From the NCBI GenBank assembly GCA_905188025.1, contig CAJJKI010000015.1, forward strand, positions 1 through 30,425: DNA of 30,425 nucleotides, read 5' to 3'. The number at the start of each line of letters is the position of its first letter. Within the stretch, counting starts at the first letter, position 1. Of this stretch, positions 7,399 to 15,670 are shown one piece after another. Origin of the DNA: an uncultured Eubacteriales bacterium. Lineage in GTDB: Bacteria; Bacillota_I; Bacilli_A; RF39; UBA660. A program made the translations under genes and the position numbers. Below the pieces are notes generated by a model that had not been told where the DNA came from, made no database searches, and was given only the letters and a program-made list of their open reading frames with translations.

Positions 7399-9120
7399 AT
7401 GAAAAAAAATAATTTAAAAAAACTAGGAACTATCTCAGTATTATGTTTATCATTATTTACTACTGTTCCTGTAAATGCCCTAACTAAAAATGAAACTGTA
7501 TATTCTAAAATAGATACTAATGGTAATGTCATTAAAACTACCGTTACTGATAAGTTAATTAATGATAATAAGTTAGATACTATCACTGACCTAACTGATC
7601 TAGATAAAATAATCAATCTAAGTAACAACAATACTTTTAACAAAGACAATAATCAAATTACTTGGAATACTTCTGGTAACAATCTAACTTATCAAGGTAT
7701 CTCCAATAAAGAATTACCTATAAGTATAAATATATCTTATAAACTAGATGGTAACTCTATCACCGTAGATGATCTTCTAGGAAAAAGTGGTCACGTTGAT
7801 ATAACATTAAAATACACTAACAACGAAAGAAATCTTGTCTATGTAAATGGTACTAATACTTACTTATACACTCCATTCATTGTAACTATGGGTACCATTA
7901 TCAAAGATACTGATGCTACTAACCTAAAAATAACTAATGGTAAAATAATTAATAACGGTTTAAGTAACATTCTAGTAGGTATCTCTGCTCCTGGACTATA
8001 TGAAAGTCTAAATATGTATGAATTAAAAGATCTAGATACTATCACTATCTCATATGATACTACTTCATTTAATCTACCTACTATCTACAACGTAGCTACC
8101 TCAAAACTTCTTGAAGATAATGATCTATCTATCTTTAATAAATTAAATACCCTAACTAGTGCCTCTACTTCCTTAAAAGAAAATATTGATGCCTTAACCG
8201 AAGGATCAAATAAGCTTCTAGAGTCATCAATTACTCTAAATAATGGTACTAGTCAAATATATCAAAATCTATCATATGTTAATCAAAAATTAAAAGAAAT
8301 AAATGAAGGTGCTATCAATCTAGATAACGGCTTAAACGATATCATAAATACTCTAAACAAAGTAAAAGAAAGCCTTAATAATAGTAGTAATGATGAATCT
8401 ATTGGCAAATTAAAATTACTTATTGACACTGATTTAAATACTGCTAATAATTTAAAAGCCATGAATGATACCCTAAAAGCTAACTATGAAGAATACAATC
8501 TAAAAAATATTACATATAAAGAAGCTATTACTGCTGATCCTACTATGAATCTATATAATTTAAAATTAGCTTATGAAAACAACTATGAAAATAACAATCA
8601 ATTAATTACCCTCTTAAACAGTAATGCTAGTGCTCTAACTGAAACACTAACTACATTAAATAACATTGATACTGAGGTAAGTAACATGTTATCTACCTTA
8701 ACTACATATCTTGAAAAAGCACATGATGGTTCAACTGAATTAGCTAATGGCACTACTGCTCTAAGTACTGGTGTAAATACTCTAACTACTAAAGTAGAAG
8801 AATTATATAATGGTACTACTGCCCTATCAGAAGGTATCAATACTCTAAATACTGGTATTACAGCTTATAATGAAGAAGGTATTACTCCATTATCTAACAC
8901 AATAAATAATAATCTATCAGGAAATATTAGTAAGATTAAAAAATTAGCTGATCTTGGTAATAACTATCAAACATTTACCATGAAAAATACTACTGATAAC
9001 GGTGAAACTAAATTTATCATAGTATTAGATGGTCAAAAAGTAGAAAAAACTACTGTAAAGACTGAAACTAAAACTGAAAAATTATCATTTATTGATCGTA
9101 TCAAAAACTTATTTAAATAA
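7399..9120 (+). CDS. Secreted heptad-repeat protein, YhgE/Pip-like partner of the MMPL transporter
   Basis: The 573-residue protein has a signal peptide (basic NNLKKLG, hydrophobic core, cleavage after VNA near residue 28). A beta-rich domain of about 220 residues follows, then a long helical region with repeated Leu-x-x-Gly heptads such as ELANGTTALSTGVNTL and ELYNGTTALSEGINTL (about 450-490). Such X-X-X-Leu-X-X-Gly heptads are known from YhgE/Pip-type proteins, but here no C-terminal membrane helices are present; the end is the amphipathic IDRIKNLFK. I infer an extracytoplasmic coiled-coil adaptor for the transporter. The MMPL stop and this ATG are one base apart; AGGAG at 7384-7388 serves the ATG at 7399, not the one at 7390. 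A terminator follows. Confidence 0.82.
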   Translation: MKKNNLKKLGTISVLCLSLFTTVPVNALTKNETVYSKIDTNGNVIKTTVTDKLINDNKLDTITDLTDLDKIINLSNNNTFNKDNNQITWNTSGNNLTYQGISNKELPISINISYKLDGNSITVDDLLGKSGHVDITLKYTNNERNLVYVNGTNTYLYTPFIVTMGTIIKDTDATNLKITNGKIINNGLSNILVGISAPGLYESLNMYELKDLDTITISYDTTSFNLPTIYNVATSKLLEDNDLSIFNKLNTLTSASTSLKENIDALTEGSNKLLESSITLNNGTSQIYQNLSYVNQKLKEINEGAINLDNGLNDIINTLNKVKESLNNSSNDESIGKLKLLIDTDLNTANNLKAMNDTLKANYEEYNLKNITYKEAITADPTMNLYNLKLAYENNYENNNQLITLLNSNASALTETLTTLNNIDTEVSNMLSTLTTYLEKAHDGSTELANGTTALSTGVNTLTTKVEELYNGTTALSEGINTLNTGITAYNEEGITPLSNTINNNLSGNISKIKKLADLGNNYQTFTMKNTTDNGETKFIIVLDGQKVEKTTVKTETKTEKLSFIDRIKNLFK

Positions 9121-9131
9121 TTAAAATGAAA

Positions 9132-9160
9132 AAGAAGATCTTCAAAAATCTTCTTTTTTT
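9132..9160 (+). terminator. Terminator of the MMPL operon
   Basis: AAGAAGAT (9132-9139) pairs with ATCTTCTT (9148-9155), followed by five more T. It begins 12 bases after the stop codon. Confidence 0.8.
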
Positions 9161-9202
9161 CTTATCATAAATAAAAATTAATATTATGCATATACTATTA
9201 CT

Positions 9203-9362
9203 AGTACAATGTTAACAAGAACTAGTATTGACAAATGGTTTTTGATATGTTACCAAAGATGAAACTCTTGACTGATTTACAGTTGAGTTGTGAACGAGAG
9301 TTTAAGCATAATATTCAGTACGCCACCTCAACTGGAAAAAACTAGTTATACTAGTTCTTTTT
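9203..9362 (+). ncRNA. Candidate structured RNA with pseudoknot, unknown family
   Basis: Within a gene-free region these elements are seen. A 12-pair perfect closing stem joins 9217-9228 to 9348-9359. A short TGGT/ACCA stem joins 9236-9239 to 9252-9255. AAACTCT (9262-9268) pairs with AGAGTTT (9297-9303). ACTG (9271-9274) pairs with CAGT (9280-9283). Lastly CAGTTGAG (9280-9287), inside the loop of the third stem, pairs perfectly with CTCAACTG (9327-9334): an H-type pseudoknot. A weak -10 (TATACT, 9191-9196) lies upstream and a T-run follows. All pairs are Watson-Crick, so the minus strand would fold equally; the strand is uncertain. I do not match it to a known riboswitch, SRP, 6S, RNase P or tmRNA. 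Confidence 0.5.
9340..9362. terminator. Terminator hairpin that works in both directions
   Basis: AACTAG (9340-9345) pairs with CTAGTT (9351-9356). CTTTTT follows on the plus strand and six T on the minus strand (9341-9336). It competes with the 12-pair closing stem of the RNA candidate, since 9348-9356 is used by both. Confidence 0.55.
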
Positions 9363-9539
9363 CTATTAATAAATTACATTTACAACCGAGATCATTTATT
9401 GCCCGCACCACCTAGAAGCAATTAACATTTACATTATTATTGCACTCTTTCAAGTGCAACAACAATGTACTATAATTTATTCAAAAAGTCTATACTTTTA
9501 ATAAATTAATCTACCTGTGAACTTTAAAGCAACTATTAA
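9363..9539 (-). ncRNA. Structured 3' region behind the 9540 gene (candidate RNA)
   Basis: Read on the minus strand this stretch has two clear hairpins. One is at 9507-9474: an 8-pair and a 6-pair helix with a 2-base bulge and an ATAG loop. The other is at 9468-9431: a 16-pair stem with loop TGAAAG. In the second, two pairs are G-U on the minus strand but A-C mismatches on the plus strand, so the minus strand is the likely RNA. A GC-richer island (GGTGGTGCGGGC, about 9412-9401) follows, and transcription could end at the hairpin 9356-9340. It may be a long 3' UTR or a separate small RNA. Confidence 0.45.
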
Positions 9540-10223
9540 TTACTCCTCATATATAACACTAATAACATTGTAGTTGCCATCATTATATACTAAATTAAAA
9601 GTTAGCTTACCATCATCTTTATAATCATTATAAGTCTCAATTAATTTATATTCAACTACTACTTTATTACCATTATATTTAACCATTGTATTAGTAGCCG
9701 TAGGAGCCATCCATCCAGTAGCAAACCAATATACCTGATATTTACCATTCTCTAGTTTTCTAATACCATCACGACCGCTACTAACAACAACATTGTAGTC
9801 CTTAATACCAAAGTATTTATACACTACAGCGTCAATTTCTTCCTTAGTAATATCATAAGTATAATTACCTCTATCCTCTACTGCTGATATTTTACCACTA
9901 TTATTTAGAGAAGAATAATAAAATAACAAATAAATACTAATATCTTTATCACTAAATTTATTTATATTCCTCAAAAAGTTACTTGCAGATCCACCAGGTA
10001 AGAATACCTTCAAATATTCATCAAAAAATTCCTTACTTTCTTCCTTAATAGTAGTATTAGTATTCCCATTATTGTTTTGTTCATTATTTTGATTGTTATT
10101 TTGCTGATTATCATTCACTACAGTATTATTTTTATCATCTTCTATTTTATCATAAATAATATATCCCGATAATCCTAATACTATAATAACTAATAATATA
10201 ATTATTATGTCTTTACATTTCAT
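9540..10223 (-). CDS. Membrane-anchored extracytoplasmic protein of unknown function
   Basis: The 227-residue protein has one N-terminal membrane helix (IIIILLVIIVLGLSGYIIYDK), an Asn/Gln-rich linker (about 36-60), and an outer domain rich in Tyr, Asp and Gly. It lacks a lipobox Cys after the helix, so the helix is probably an uncleaved anchor. The anchor is nearly the same as in the protein at 19037-19834, so the two are paralogous at least in this part. The outer domains differ, although both have Tyr-rich beta strands. Both probably act at the cell surface; the function is unknown. The start has AAGGAG 5 bases upstream. It lies downstream of the arginine operon terminator and is probably transcribed alone. 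Confidence 0.75.
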   Translation of the reverse strand: MKCKDIIIILLVIIVLGLSGYIIYDKIEDDKNNTVVNDNQQNNNQNNEQNNNGNTNTTIKEESKEFFDEYLKVFLPGGSASNFLRNINKFSDKDISIYLLFYYSSLNNSGKISAVEDRGNYTYDITKEEIDAVVYKYFGIKDYNVVVSSGRDGIRKLENGKYQVYWFATGWMAPTATNTMVKYNGNKVVVEYKLIETYNDYKDDGKLTFNLVYNDGNYNVISVIYEE

Positions 10224-10248
10224 ATTTTCTCCTTACTAACTATGTCAA

Positions 10249-10295
10249 AAAGTATAAAATAAAGCAACCAGAATCTTGTTTATCAGGTTGCTTTA
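10249..10295 (-). terminator. Terminator of the arginine operon
   Basis: On the minus strand TAAAGCAACC (10295-10286) pairs with GGTTGCTTTA (10269-10260), 10 perfect pairs, followed by TTTTATAC. It lies about 20 bases after the stop of the carrier gene. Confidence 0.8.
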
Positions 10296-10315
10296 TGTTT
10301 CTATTTATCTATCTA

Positions 10316-11764
10316 TTAGAATATAAGCATTGCCAATGTTAAGATAACTATTGAAGCAAGGGCTAAATACATAACTAATTTAAATGCCCATTTAAACCAA
10401 GTAGAATATTCTACACGAGCTACTGCTAAACCACCCATAATTGCTCCACAAGTTGGAGTAATTAAGTTAACTAGTCCATTAGCAGCTACTAGAATCATTA
10501 CATTAGTCTCAACAGAGAATCCTAATTGAGCAGTAAGTGGTCCCATAATTGGAGTAGATAAAGTAGCAATACCAGAAGATGATGGAACCAATATAGATAA
10601 TACTATATGTAATAAATAGTTGCATGGTGCGTATAAAATAGCAGGTACACCCTTCAATAATTCAGCAGCATTATAAATGATATAATTATCAAAGTGTGTT
10701 ACTCCCATTAATACACTTACTCCACGAGCAACTGCAATAATTAAGATAACTCCAACCATATCATCAGCGCCATCTACGAAAGTATCAACTGTTTCTTTTT
10801 CATTAAATCCATTAATAATACATAATATTATTGTTATAATTAAGAACCATAAACTAGCCTCATTAAAATACCACGTACCAAGAGGAGTTCCTACTAAAAA
10901 GCCTGATATATTATCAAAGAAAGTAACACCAAAATCACCCCATGGAATAAATCCTAAAATCATGATTGCGAAAGTTAAACCAAATATCCATAAAGTAATT
11001 TTTTGTTTAGTAGTTAACTTAATGTCTTCTTCAATCTCTTCCTTACCATAACGTTTTTCCATATTCTTTTGTTCTTGTAGTGATAAGAATGTAGAACCTT
11101 TATCAGCTTTTACTTTCTTAGCATAATTCATTACATAAAGTACTGCAATGATATATGAAGTAATCCATAATGCTACACCAATAGCAATAATTACTCCTTG
11201 ATTAACAACTATTCCTTCAGGTAATGCATCAATTGCTGCTCCTACCGCAAACGGATTAATTGTTGATCCAAGTACACCAACACCAGCACCAAGTAGTATT
11301 GTTGCAGAAGCTACTATCGTATCCATACCAGCCGCTACCATAGTAGCAGATAATAATGCATAGAAACCTACAGTTTCCTCTAACATACCATAAGTTGTAC
11401 CACCAATACTAAAGATAAACATAAGTATTGGAATTAATACTAGTTCCTTTCCTCTTAGCTTATTAACTAATACTTTAATACCAGTCTCTAAAGCACCAGT
11501 CTTAGTAACTACTGCTAAGTAAGCTCCTAGTATCATAATGAATACGCAAACATCCATTGCGTCCTGAAAACCAAGAATTGGACTCATTAATACATCTGAT
11601 AATTTTGCTCCAACTACTCCACTACCATTAACAATTTCTTCACCAACAAATTGTGCTTGAGGTAATAAATGAGAAGCAATACCAAGAGCAAAAATCATAA
11701 TAAGTATTATAGAGAATGCTGATAGCATCGTCTTCTTGTTTTTTTTCTTTGTCTCATTTGACAT
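10316..11764 (-). CDS. YfcC/DcuC-family carrier, probable arginine-ornithine antiporter
   Basis: The 482-residue protein has about 12 membrane helices and the YfcC/DcuC (C4-dicarboxylate anaerobic carrier-like) fold. Marker stretches are GGTTYGMLEETVGFY, GAGVGVLGSTINPFAVG and PSSSGIATLSTPIMGPL, each half with a broken hairpin. Carriers of this type sit in arginine deiminase operons of many Firmicutes and are often annotated ArcD, exchanging arginine for ornithine. The role follows from the context, because the family also carries other substrates. It is last in the operon, 3 bases after the arcC stop, and its AGGAGG lies inside the final arcC codons, so it is translationally coupled. The basic N-terminus (NETKKKNKKT) is cytoplasmic. 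Confidence 0.85.
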   Translation of the reverse strand: MSNETKKKNKKTMLSAFSIILIMIFALGIASHLLPQAQFVGEEIVNGSGVVGAKLSDVLMSPILGFQDAMDVCVFIMILGAYLAVVTKTGALETGIKVLVNKLRGKELVLIPILMFIFSIGGTTYGMLEETVGFYALLSATMVAAGMDTIVASATILLGAGVGVLGSTINPFAVGAAIDALPEGIVVNQGVIIAIGVALWITSYIIAVLYVMNYAKKVKADKGSTFLSLQEQKNMEKRYGKEEIEEDIKLTTKQKITLWIFGLTFAIMILGFIPWGDFGVTFFDNISGFLVGTPLGTWYFNEASLWFLIITIILCIINGFNEKETVDTFVDGADDMVGVILIIAVARGVSVLMGVTHFDNYIIYNAAELLKGVPAILYAPCNYLLHIVLSILVPSSSGIATLSTPIMGPLTAQLGFSVETNVMILVAANGLVNLITPTCGAIMGGLAVARVEYSTWFKWAFKLVMYLALASIVILTLAMLIF

Positions 11765-11767
11765 TTC

Positions 11768-12712
11768 TTATTTTTCCTCCTTATTATATATAATTCTTGT
11801 ACCTGTTTTTCCATTTAAAGCATCAATTCCTTCACTCAAAGAAGCTATTATTGCTACCCCTTGTGGACTATTTTTAATAAATCCTACACAAGCTTGGATC
11901 TTTGGTAACATACTTCCCTTTGCAAATTCACCAGCCTCAATATATTTATTAGCCATATCAAGATCAATCAAATCTAATTTCTCCTCATCAGGAGTATTAT
12001 ATTTAATACATACCTTTGATACTGCTGTCAAGATAAGTAGCATGTCAGCCTTAATACTAGTAGCAAGAGAAGCTGCCGCAAAGTCTTTATCAATAACAGC
12101 ATCTACTCCTTTATAGCTGTCATTTTCTTTAACTACCGGAATTCCTCCACCACCACAAGTAATTACTACATTACCATCATGTATTAATTCTTCTACTACC
12201 TCCTGTTCTAAGATTCTGACAGGCTTTGGAGAAGGTACAACTCTCCTATAACCACGACCAGCATCTTCGACAAATATATAGCCCTTTTCCTTCTTGATTT
12301 CTTCTGCTTGTTCCTGACTATAAAACATTCCCACTGGTTTAGTTGGATTTTCAAAAGCCTTGTCTTGACTATCCACCTCTACCTGAGTAATGATTGTCGC
12401 ACACTTTTTAGATATCCTCTCATGTCTAAGCTCTTCGCCTATCGCTTGTTGCAAATGATATCCAATATATCCTTGACTCATCGCCCCACATTCAGCAAAT
12501 GGCATAAGTGGAGTACCAGCCTTATTTTGATATGCATTATCAAAAGCTAAATTAATCATTCCCACTTGTGGACCATTACCATGTACGATGACTACTTCAT
12601 GCCCATCCTTAACTATTCTAACTATTTGACGAGCCGTTTCCTTAACTAATTGTAATTGTTCTTCTGGTGTCTTACCTAAAGCATTACCACCTAAAGCAAT
12701 AACTATTTTCAA
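11768..12712 (-). CDS. arcC: Carbamate kinase
   Basis: The 314-residue protein matches the carbamate kinase length and motifs: IALGGNALG at the start, VIVHGNGPQVG (about 42-52), ITCGGGGIPV (about 184-193) and GVDAVIDKDFAAASLA. It converts carbamoyl phosphate and ADP into ATP, ammonia and CO2 in the cytoplasm, the ATP-yielding last step of the arginine deiminase pathway. No ATG opens the frame; the start is TTG at 12712, with GGGAG about 5 bases upstream, just behind the arcB stop. The gap to arcB is 9 bases, so the two are co-translated. The TTG may lower its synthesis relative to arcA and arcB. Confidence 0.95.
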   Translation of the reverse strand: MKIVIALGGNALGKTPEEQLQLVKETARQIVRIVKDGHEVVIVHGNGPQVGMINLAFDNAYQNKAGTPLMPFAECGAMSQGYIGYHLQQAIGEELRHERISKKCATIITQVEVDSQDKAFENPTKPVGMFYSQEQAEEIKKEKGYIFVEDAGRGYRRVVPSPKPVRILEQEVVEELIHDGNVVITCGGGGIPVVKENDSYKGVDAVIDKDFAAASLATSIKADMLLILTAVSKVCIKYNTPDEEKLDLIDLDMANKYIEAGEFAKGSMLPKIQACVGFIKNSPQGVAIIASLSEGIDALNGKTGTRIIYNKEEK

Positions 12713-12721
12713 AATATCTCC

Positions 12722-13714
12722 CTACTTTCCCCCAAGAGTTGCATATATAACTGCCTTTATAGTATGCATTCTATTTTCAGCTTCTTCAAATACCTTTGAT
12801 TTCTCGCTTTCAAATACTTCATTAGTAACTTCCATCTCATTGATTCCATATCTCTCAGCTATATCTTTACCAATAGTAGTATTAGTATCATGGAAAGATG
12901 GCAAACAATGTAAGAATATTGCTCTTGGATCAGCATTATTCATAACATCCATTGTAACTTGATATGGTTTAAGAAGATTAATTCTTTCTTCCCATTTATC
13001 AGGATCCTCACCCATTGATACCCATACATCAGTATATATTACATGAGCACCTTTAGTACCTTCCATAATATCTTCAGTCATTTTTATAACCGATCCACTC
13101 TTCTTAGCAATCTCTAAACAAGTATTTCTAAGCTCTTCACTTGGCCATAAATCCTTAGGAGCACAGCAAGTAAAGTTAATTCCTAACTTAGAGCATACTA
13201 CCATAAGTGAATTACCTACATTATTTCTAGCATCTCCACAAAATACTAAAGTTTTACCTTTCATGTTTCCAAATACTTCTTCTGCAGTCATAATATCAGC
13301 AAGCATTTGCGTAGGATGAAATTCAGTAGTAAGACCATTCCATACAGGAACTGTAGAGTATTTAGCTAAATCCTCAACTATAGCTTGATCAAATCCACGA
13401 TATTCAATACCATCATACATTCTACAAAGCACTCTAGCCGTATCAGCAATACTCTCTTTCTTACCCATTTGACTTCCTGTAGGACCTAAATAAGTAACTC
13501 CCATACCCAAGTCATATCCAGCTACTTCAAAAGAGCATCTTGTTCTAGTACTATCTTTCTCAAATAATATAGCTATATTTTTTCCTTCAAAATATTTATG
13601 TTTCTTTCCCTTATGTTTCATTACCTTAAATTTCTTAGCTAAATCAAGTAAATATCTAATTTCTTCTTCACTATAGTCAAGTAACTTAAGAAAATCTCTT
13701 CCTTTCAAGTTCAT
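12722..13714 (-). CDS. arcB: Ornithine carbamoyltransferase (catabolic)
   Basis: The 330-residue protein carries the carbamoyl phosphate site STRTRCSFEVA (about 55-65), HPTQMLAD (about 134-141) and HCLPSFHD (about 270-277), whose Cys is the family's ornithine-site residue. It catalyses citrulline plus phosphate to ornithine plus carbamoyl phosphate here, or the reverse in biosynthesis. Its place between arcA and arcC shows the catabolic direction. Its ATG shares one base with the arcA stop (TAATG), with AAGGAG upstream, so translation is coupled. No anabolic arg genes are near. The name argF would fit on sequence alone; context favours arcB. Confidence 0.95.
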   Translation of the reverse strand: MNLKGRDFLKLLDYSEEEIRYLLDLAKKFKVMKHKGKKHKYFEGKNIAILFEKDSTRTRCSFEVAGYDLGMGVTYLGPTGSQMGKKESIADTARVLCRMYDGIEYRGFDQAIVEDLAKYSTVPVWNGLTTEFHPTQMLADIMTAEEVFGNMKGKTLVFCGDARNNVGNSLMVVCSKLGINFTCCAPKDLWPSEELRNTCLEIAKKSGSVIKMTEDIMEGTKGAHVIYTDVWVSMGEDPDKWEERINLLKPYQVTMDVMNNADPRAIFLHCLPSFHDTNTTIGKDIAERYGINEMEVTNEVFESEKSKVFEEAENRMHTIKAVIYATLGGK

Positions 13715-14937
13715 TAATTATCACTCCTTATAAGTGGCATACTCATACATCTAGGACCACCTCTACCACGAGAAAGTTCAGAACCATGCATTTCTAATAC
13801 CTTGATTCCATATCTTCTAAGTACTGCATTAGTAATATTATTTCTATCATATACTACTACTACTCCAGGAGCTATACATAATGTATTAGAGCCATCATTC
13901 CATTGTTCTCTTTCAGATATAATCTTATCTCCACCACCACATGGGATAAGTGTAATATCTTTCTTCAAATATTTCTCAAGGACATTCTCTAAACTATCAT
14001 TAATCTCTTTAACTTTAATACCTTCCATTACATCTTCTTTTATTTCAAATACTTGTAATGTATCCATAATACCAGGATGATATGTAAATTTATCATAATC
14101 TATTTGAGTAAATACTGTATCTAAGTGCATAAATGCTCTAGAGTTAGGTATATTAAATGCAAGTATAGTATCTACTTCACAATCAGGATCCTTAAACATA
14201 TTTAATGCTATTTGTTCAATGGATTCAGGTAATGTTCTTTGACTAACTCCAATAGCTAAAATATGTTCATTAAGTACTAATATATCTCCACCTTCAATAT
14301 GATATGGATTATATCTATCATAATACTTAATAGTATCTTTATAATCTTTATGATAATTAAAGATATATTCCGCATAAATAGTTTCCCTATTTCTAGTTAT
14401 AGAATACATTTTATTTAAACTAATACCATTTCCAATAGAAGCAAATGGATCTCTTGTAAATACTAAGTTAGGCATTGGATCAGCTAAGAATTTAGATTCC
14501 TCAGTTACTTTATCTACTAAAGAATGTTCTGTATCTCTTTCCATTGCTGCTAATTCATTAACATTAATACCTTCCATAGTTTTAAGTACTAATTCTTTAT
14601 TATCACTAAATCCCATCAAGAATGTAATAACAGCTTCTTTATATTTAGGTGTCTTTATTCCTGCTTCATAAACAAACTGTCTAATAAACTTCTCTCTTAG
14701 TTCAGGATTTTGATCAAGTACTTCAGCCATTAAATCTTCTAAGTATACTACTTCTACTCCATTCATTCTAAGTATTCTAGCAAATTCATCATGTTCTTCT
14801 CTAGCTACTTTCAAATAAGGAATATCATCAAATAGTAACCTTCCTAATGAATCTGGTGTTAAGTTTAATAACTCATTTCCAGGTCGATGCAATAATACTC
14901 TTTTTAGTGGCATTATTTCACTTTTTACATTTATCAT
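13714..14937 (-). CDS. arcA: Arginine deiminase
   Basis: The 407-residue protein hydrolyses arginine to citrulline and ammonia in the cytoplasm. It is of usual length, and starts with the family's MPLKRVLLHRPG (about 9-20). It carries LVFTRDPFASIG, the HxD motif MHLDTVFTQ, and the catalytic Cys397 in RGRGGPRCMSMPLIR near the C-terminus. I chose the ATG at 14937 because GAGGAGAG stands about 5 bases upstream; a longer frame to 14997 would overlap the ABC gene and has no ribosome site. It follows the ATPase gene by 19 bases and overlaps arcB by one base. Confidence 0.96.
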   Translation of the reverse strand: MINVKSEIMPLKRVLLHRPGNELLNLTPDSLGRLLFDDIPYLKVAREEHDEFARILRMNGVEVVYLEDLMAEVLDQNPELREKFIRQFVYEAGIKTPKYKEAVITFLMGFSDNKELVLKTMEGINVNELAAMERDTEHSLVDKVTEESKFLADPMPNLVFTRDPFASIGNGISLNKMYSITRNRETIYAEYIFNYHKDYKDTIKYYDRYNPYHIEGGDILVLNEHILAIGVSQRTLPESIEQIALNMFKDPDCEVDTILAFNIPNSRAFMHLDTVFTQIDYDKFTYHPGIMDTLQVFEIKEDVMEGIKVKEINDSLENVLEKYLKKDITLIPCGGGDKIISEREQWNDGSNTLCIAPGVVVVYDRNNITNAVLRRYGIKVLEMHGSELSRGRGGPRCMSMPLIRSDN

Positions 14938-14956
14938 TTTATCTCTCCTCTTCTTT

Positions 14957-15670
14957 CTACTTAATATTTGATAAAAATAATTTAACGTCTTTCTCATCAG
15001 ACTTCATCATATCTTCATAAGTTCCTGTTAAAATTATTTTACCTTCATCCATAAATACAATCTTCGTAGCAACTTTCTTAACAAAACTAACCTCATGTGT
15101 TACTACTATCATTGTCATTCCTTCATTAGCAAGCTCAATCATCAAGTCTTGTACTTCTTTTACCATCTCCGGATCAAGTGCTGAAGTAGGTTCATCAAAT
15201 AGTATCATCTCAGGTTTCATCATCAAAGTCCTAACAATTGCTACTCTCTGTTTTTGCCCACCCGATAAACTACTAGGATATACCTGTGTCTTATCCGCTA
15301 AGTCAATCCTTTCAAGATATTCCATAGCTTTTTTCCTAGCGTCCTTTTCACTATATATCCCTAACTTTACTGGAGCTAATATAATATTATCCATAACTGT
15401 TAAATTATTAAATAAATTAAAATTTTGAAATACCATCCCGATCTTTTGTCTATATAAACCTATATTATTATCATCTATCTCCTGATCATTAAAATATATC
15501 TTTCCACTATCAGGTTTAGCTAAATAATTAATACACCTAAGAAAAGTACTCTTTCCCGATCCAGATGGTCCTACAATAACAACTTTATCTCCCTTATTAA
15601 CTTCTAAACTAATATTCTTAAGTACTTTAAGTTTACCAAAACTCTTACTAATATTCTCTACTTTAAGCAT
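14957..15670 (-). CDS. Amino-acid ABC transporter ATPase
   Basis: The 237-residue ATPase shows Walker A GPSGSGKST (34-42), the ABC signature LSGGQKQRVAI, Walker B MILFDEPTSALDP and the switch His VVTHE. It belongs to the polar amino-acid type (GlnQ/HisP/ArtP-like). It powers the importer formed with the permease (15663) and the binding lipoprotein (16358). The start at 15670 has AGAGGAAGG upstream and overlaps the permease end by 8 bases, so the pair is coupled. Placed before arcA, the substrate is most likely arginine; this is inference from context. Confidence 0.93.
   Translation of the reverse strand: MLKVENISKSFGKLKVLKNISLEVNKGDKVVIVGPSGSGKSTFLRCINYLAKPDSGKIYFNDQEIDDNNIGLYRQKIGMVFQNFNLFNNLTVMDNIILAPVKLGIYSEKDARKKAMEYLERIDLADKTQVYPSSLSGGQKQRVAIVRTLMMKPEMILFDEPTSALDPEMVKEVQDLMIELANEGMTMIVVTHEVSFVKKVATKIVFMDEGKIILTGTYEDMMKSDEKDVKLFLSNIK

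Noticed and set aside
9203..9362. Riboswitch controlling a following gene
   Set aside because: The next plus-strand gene starts at 28130, so a cis-acting switch on the plus strand is excluded. I report it as a free-standing RNA candidate.
9121..9539. tRNA, tmRNA, SRP RNA or RNase P RNA in the largest gene-free region
   Set aside because: I see no CCA end, TTCRA loop, GGAAG...AGCAG SRP core or GAGGAAAGTCC RNase P element.
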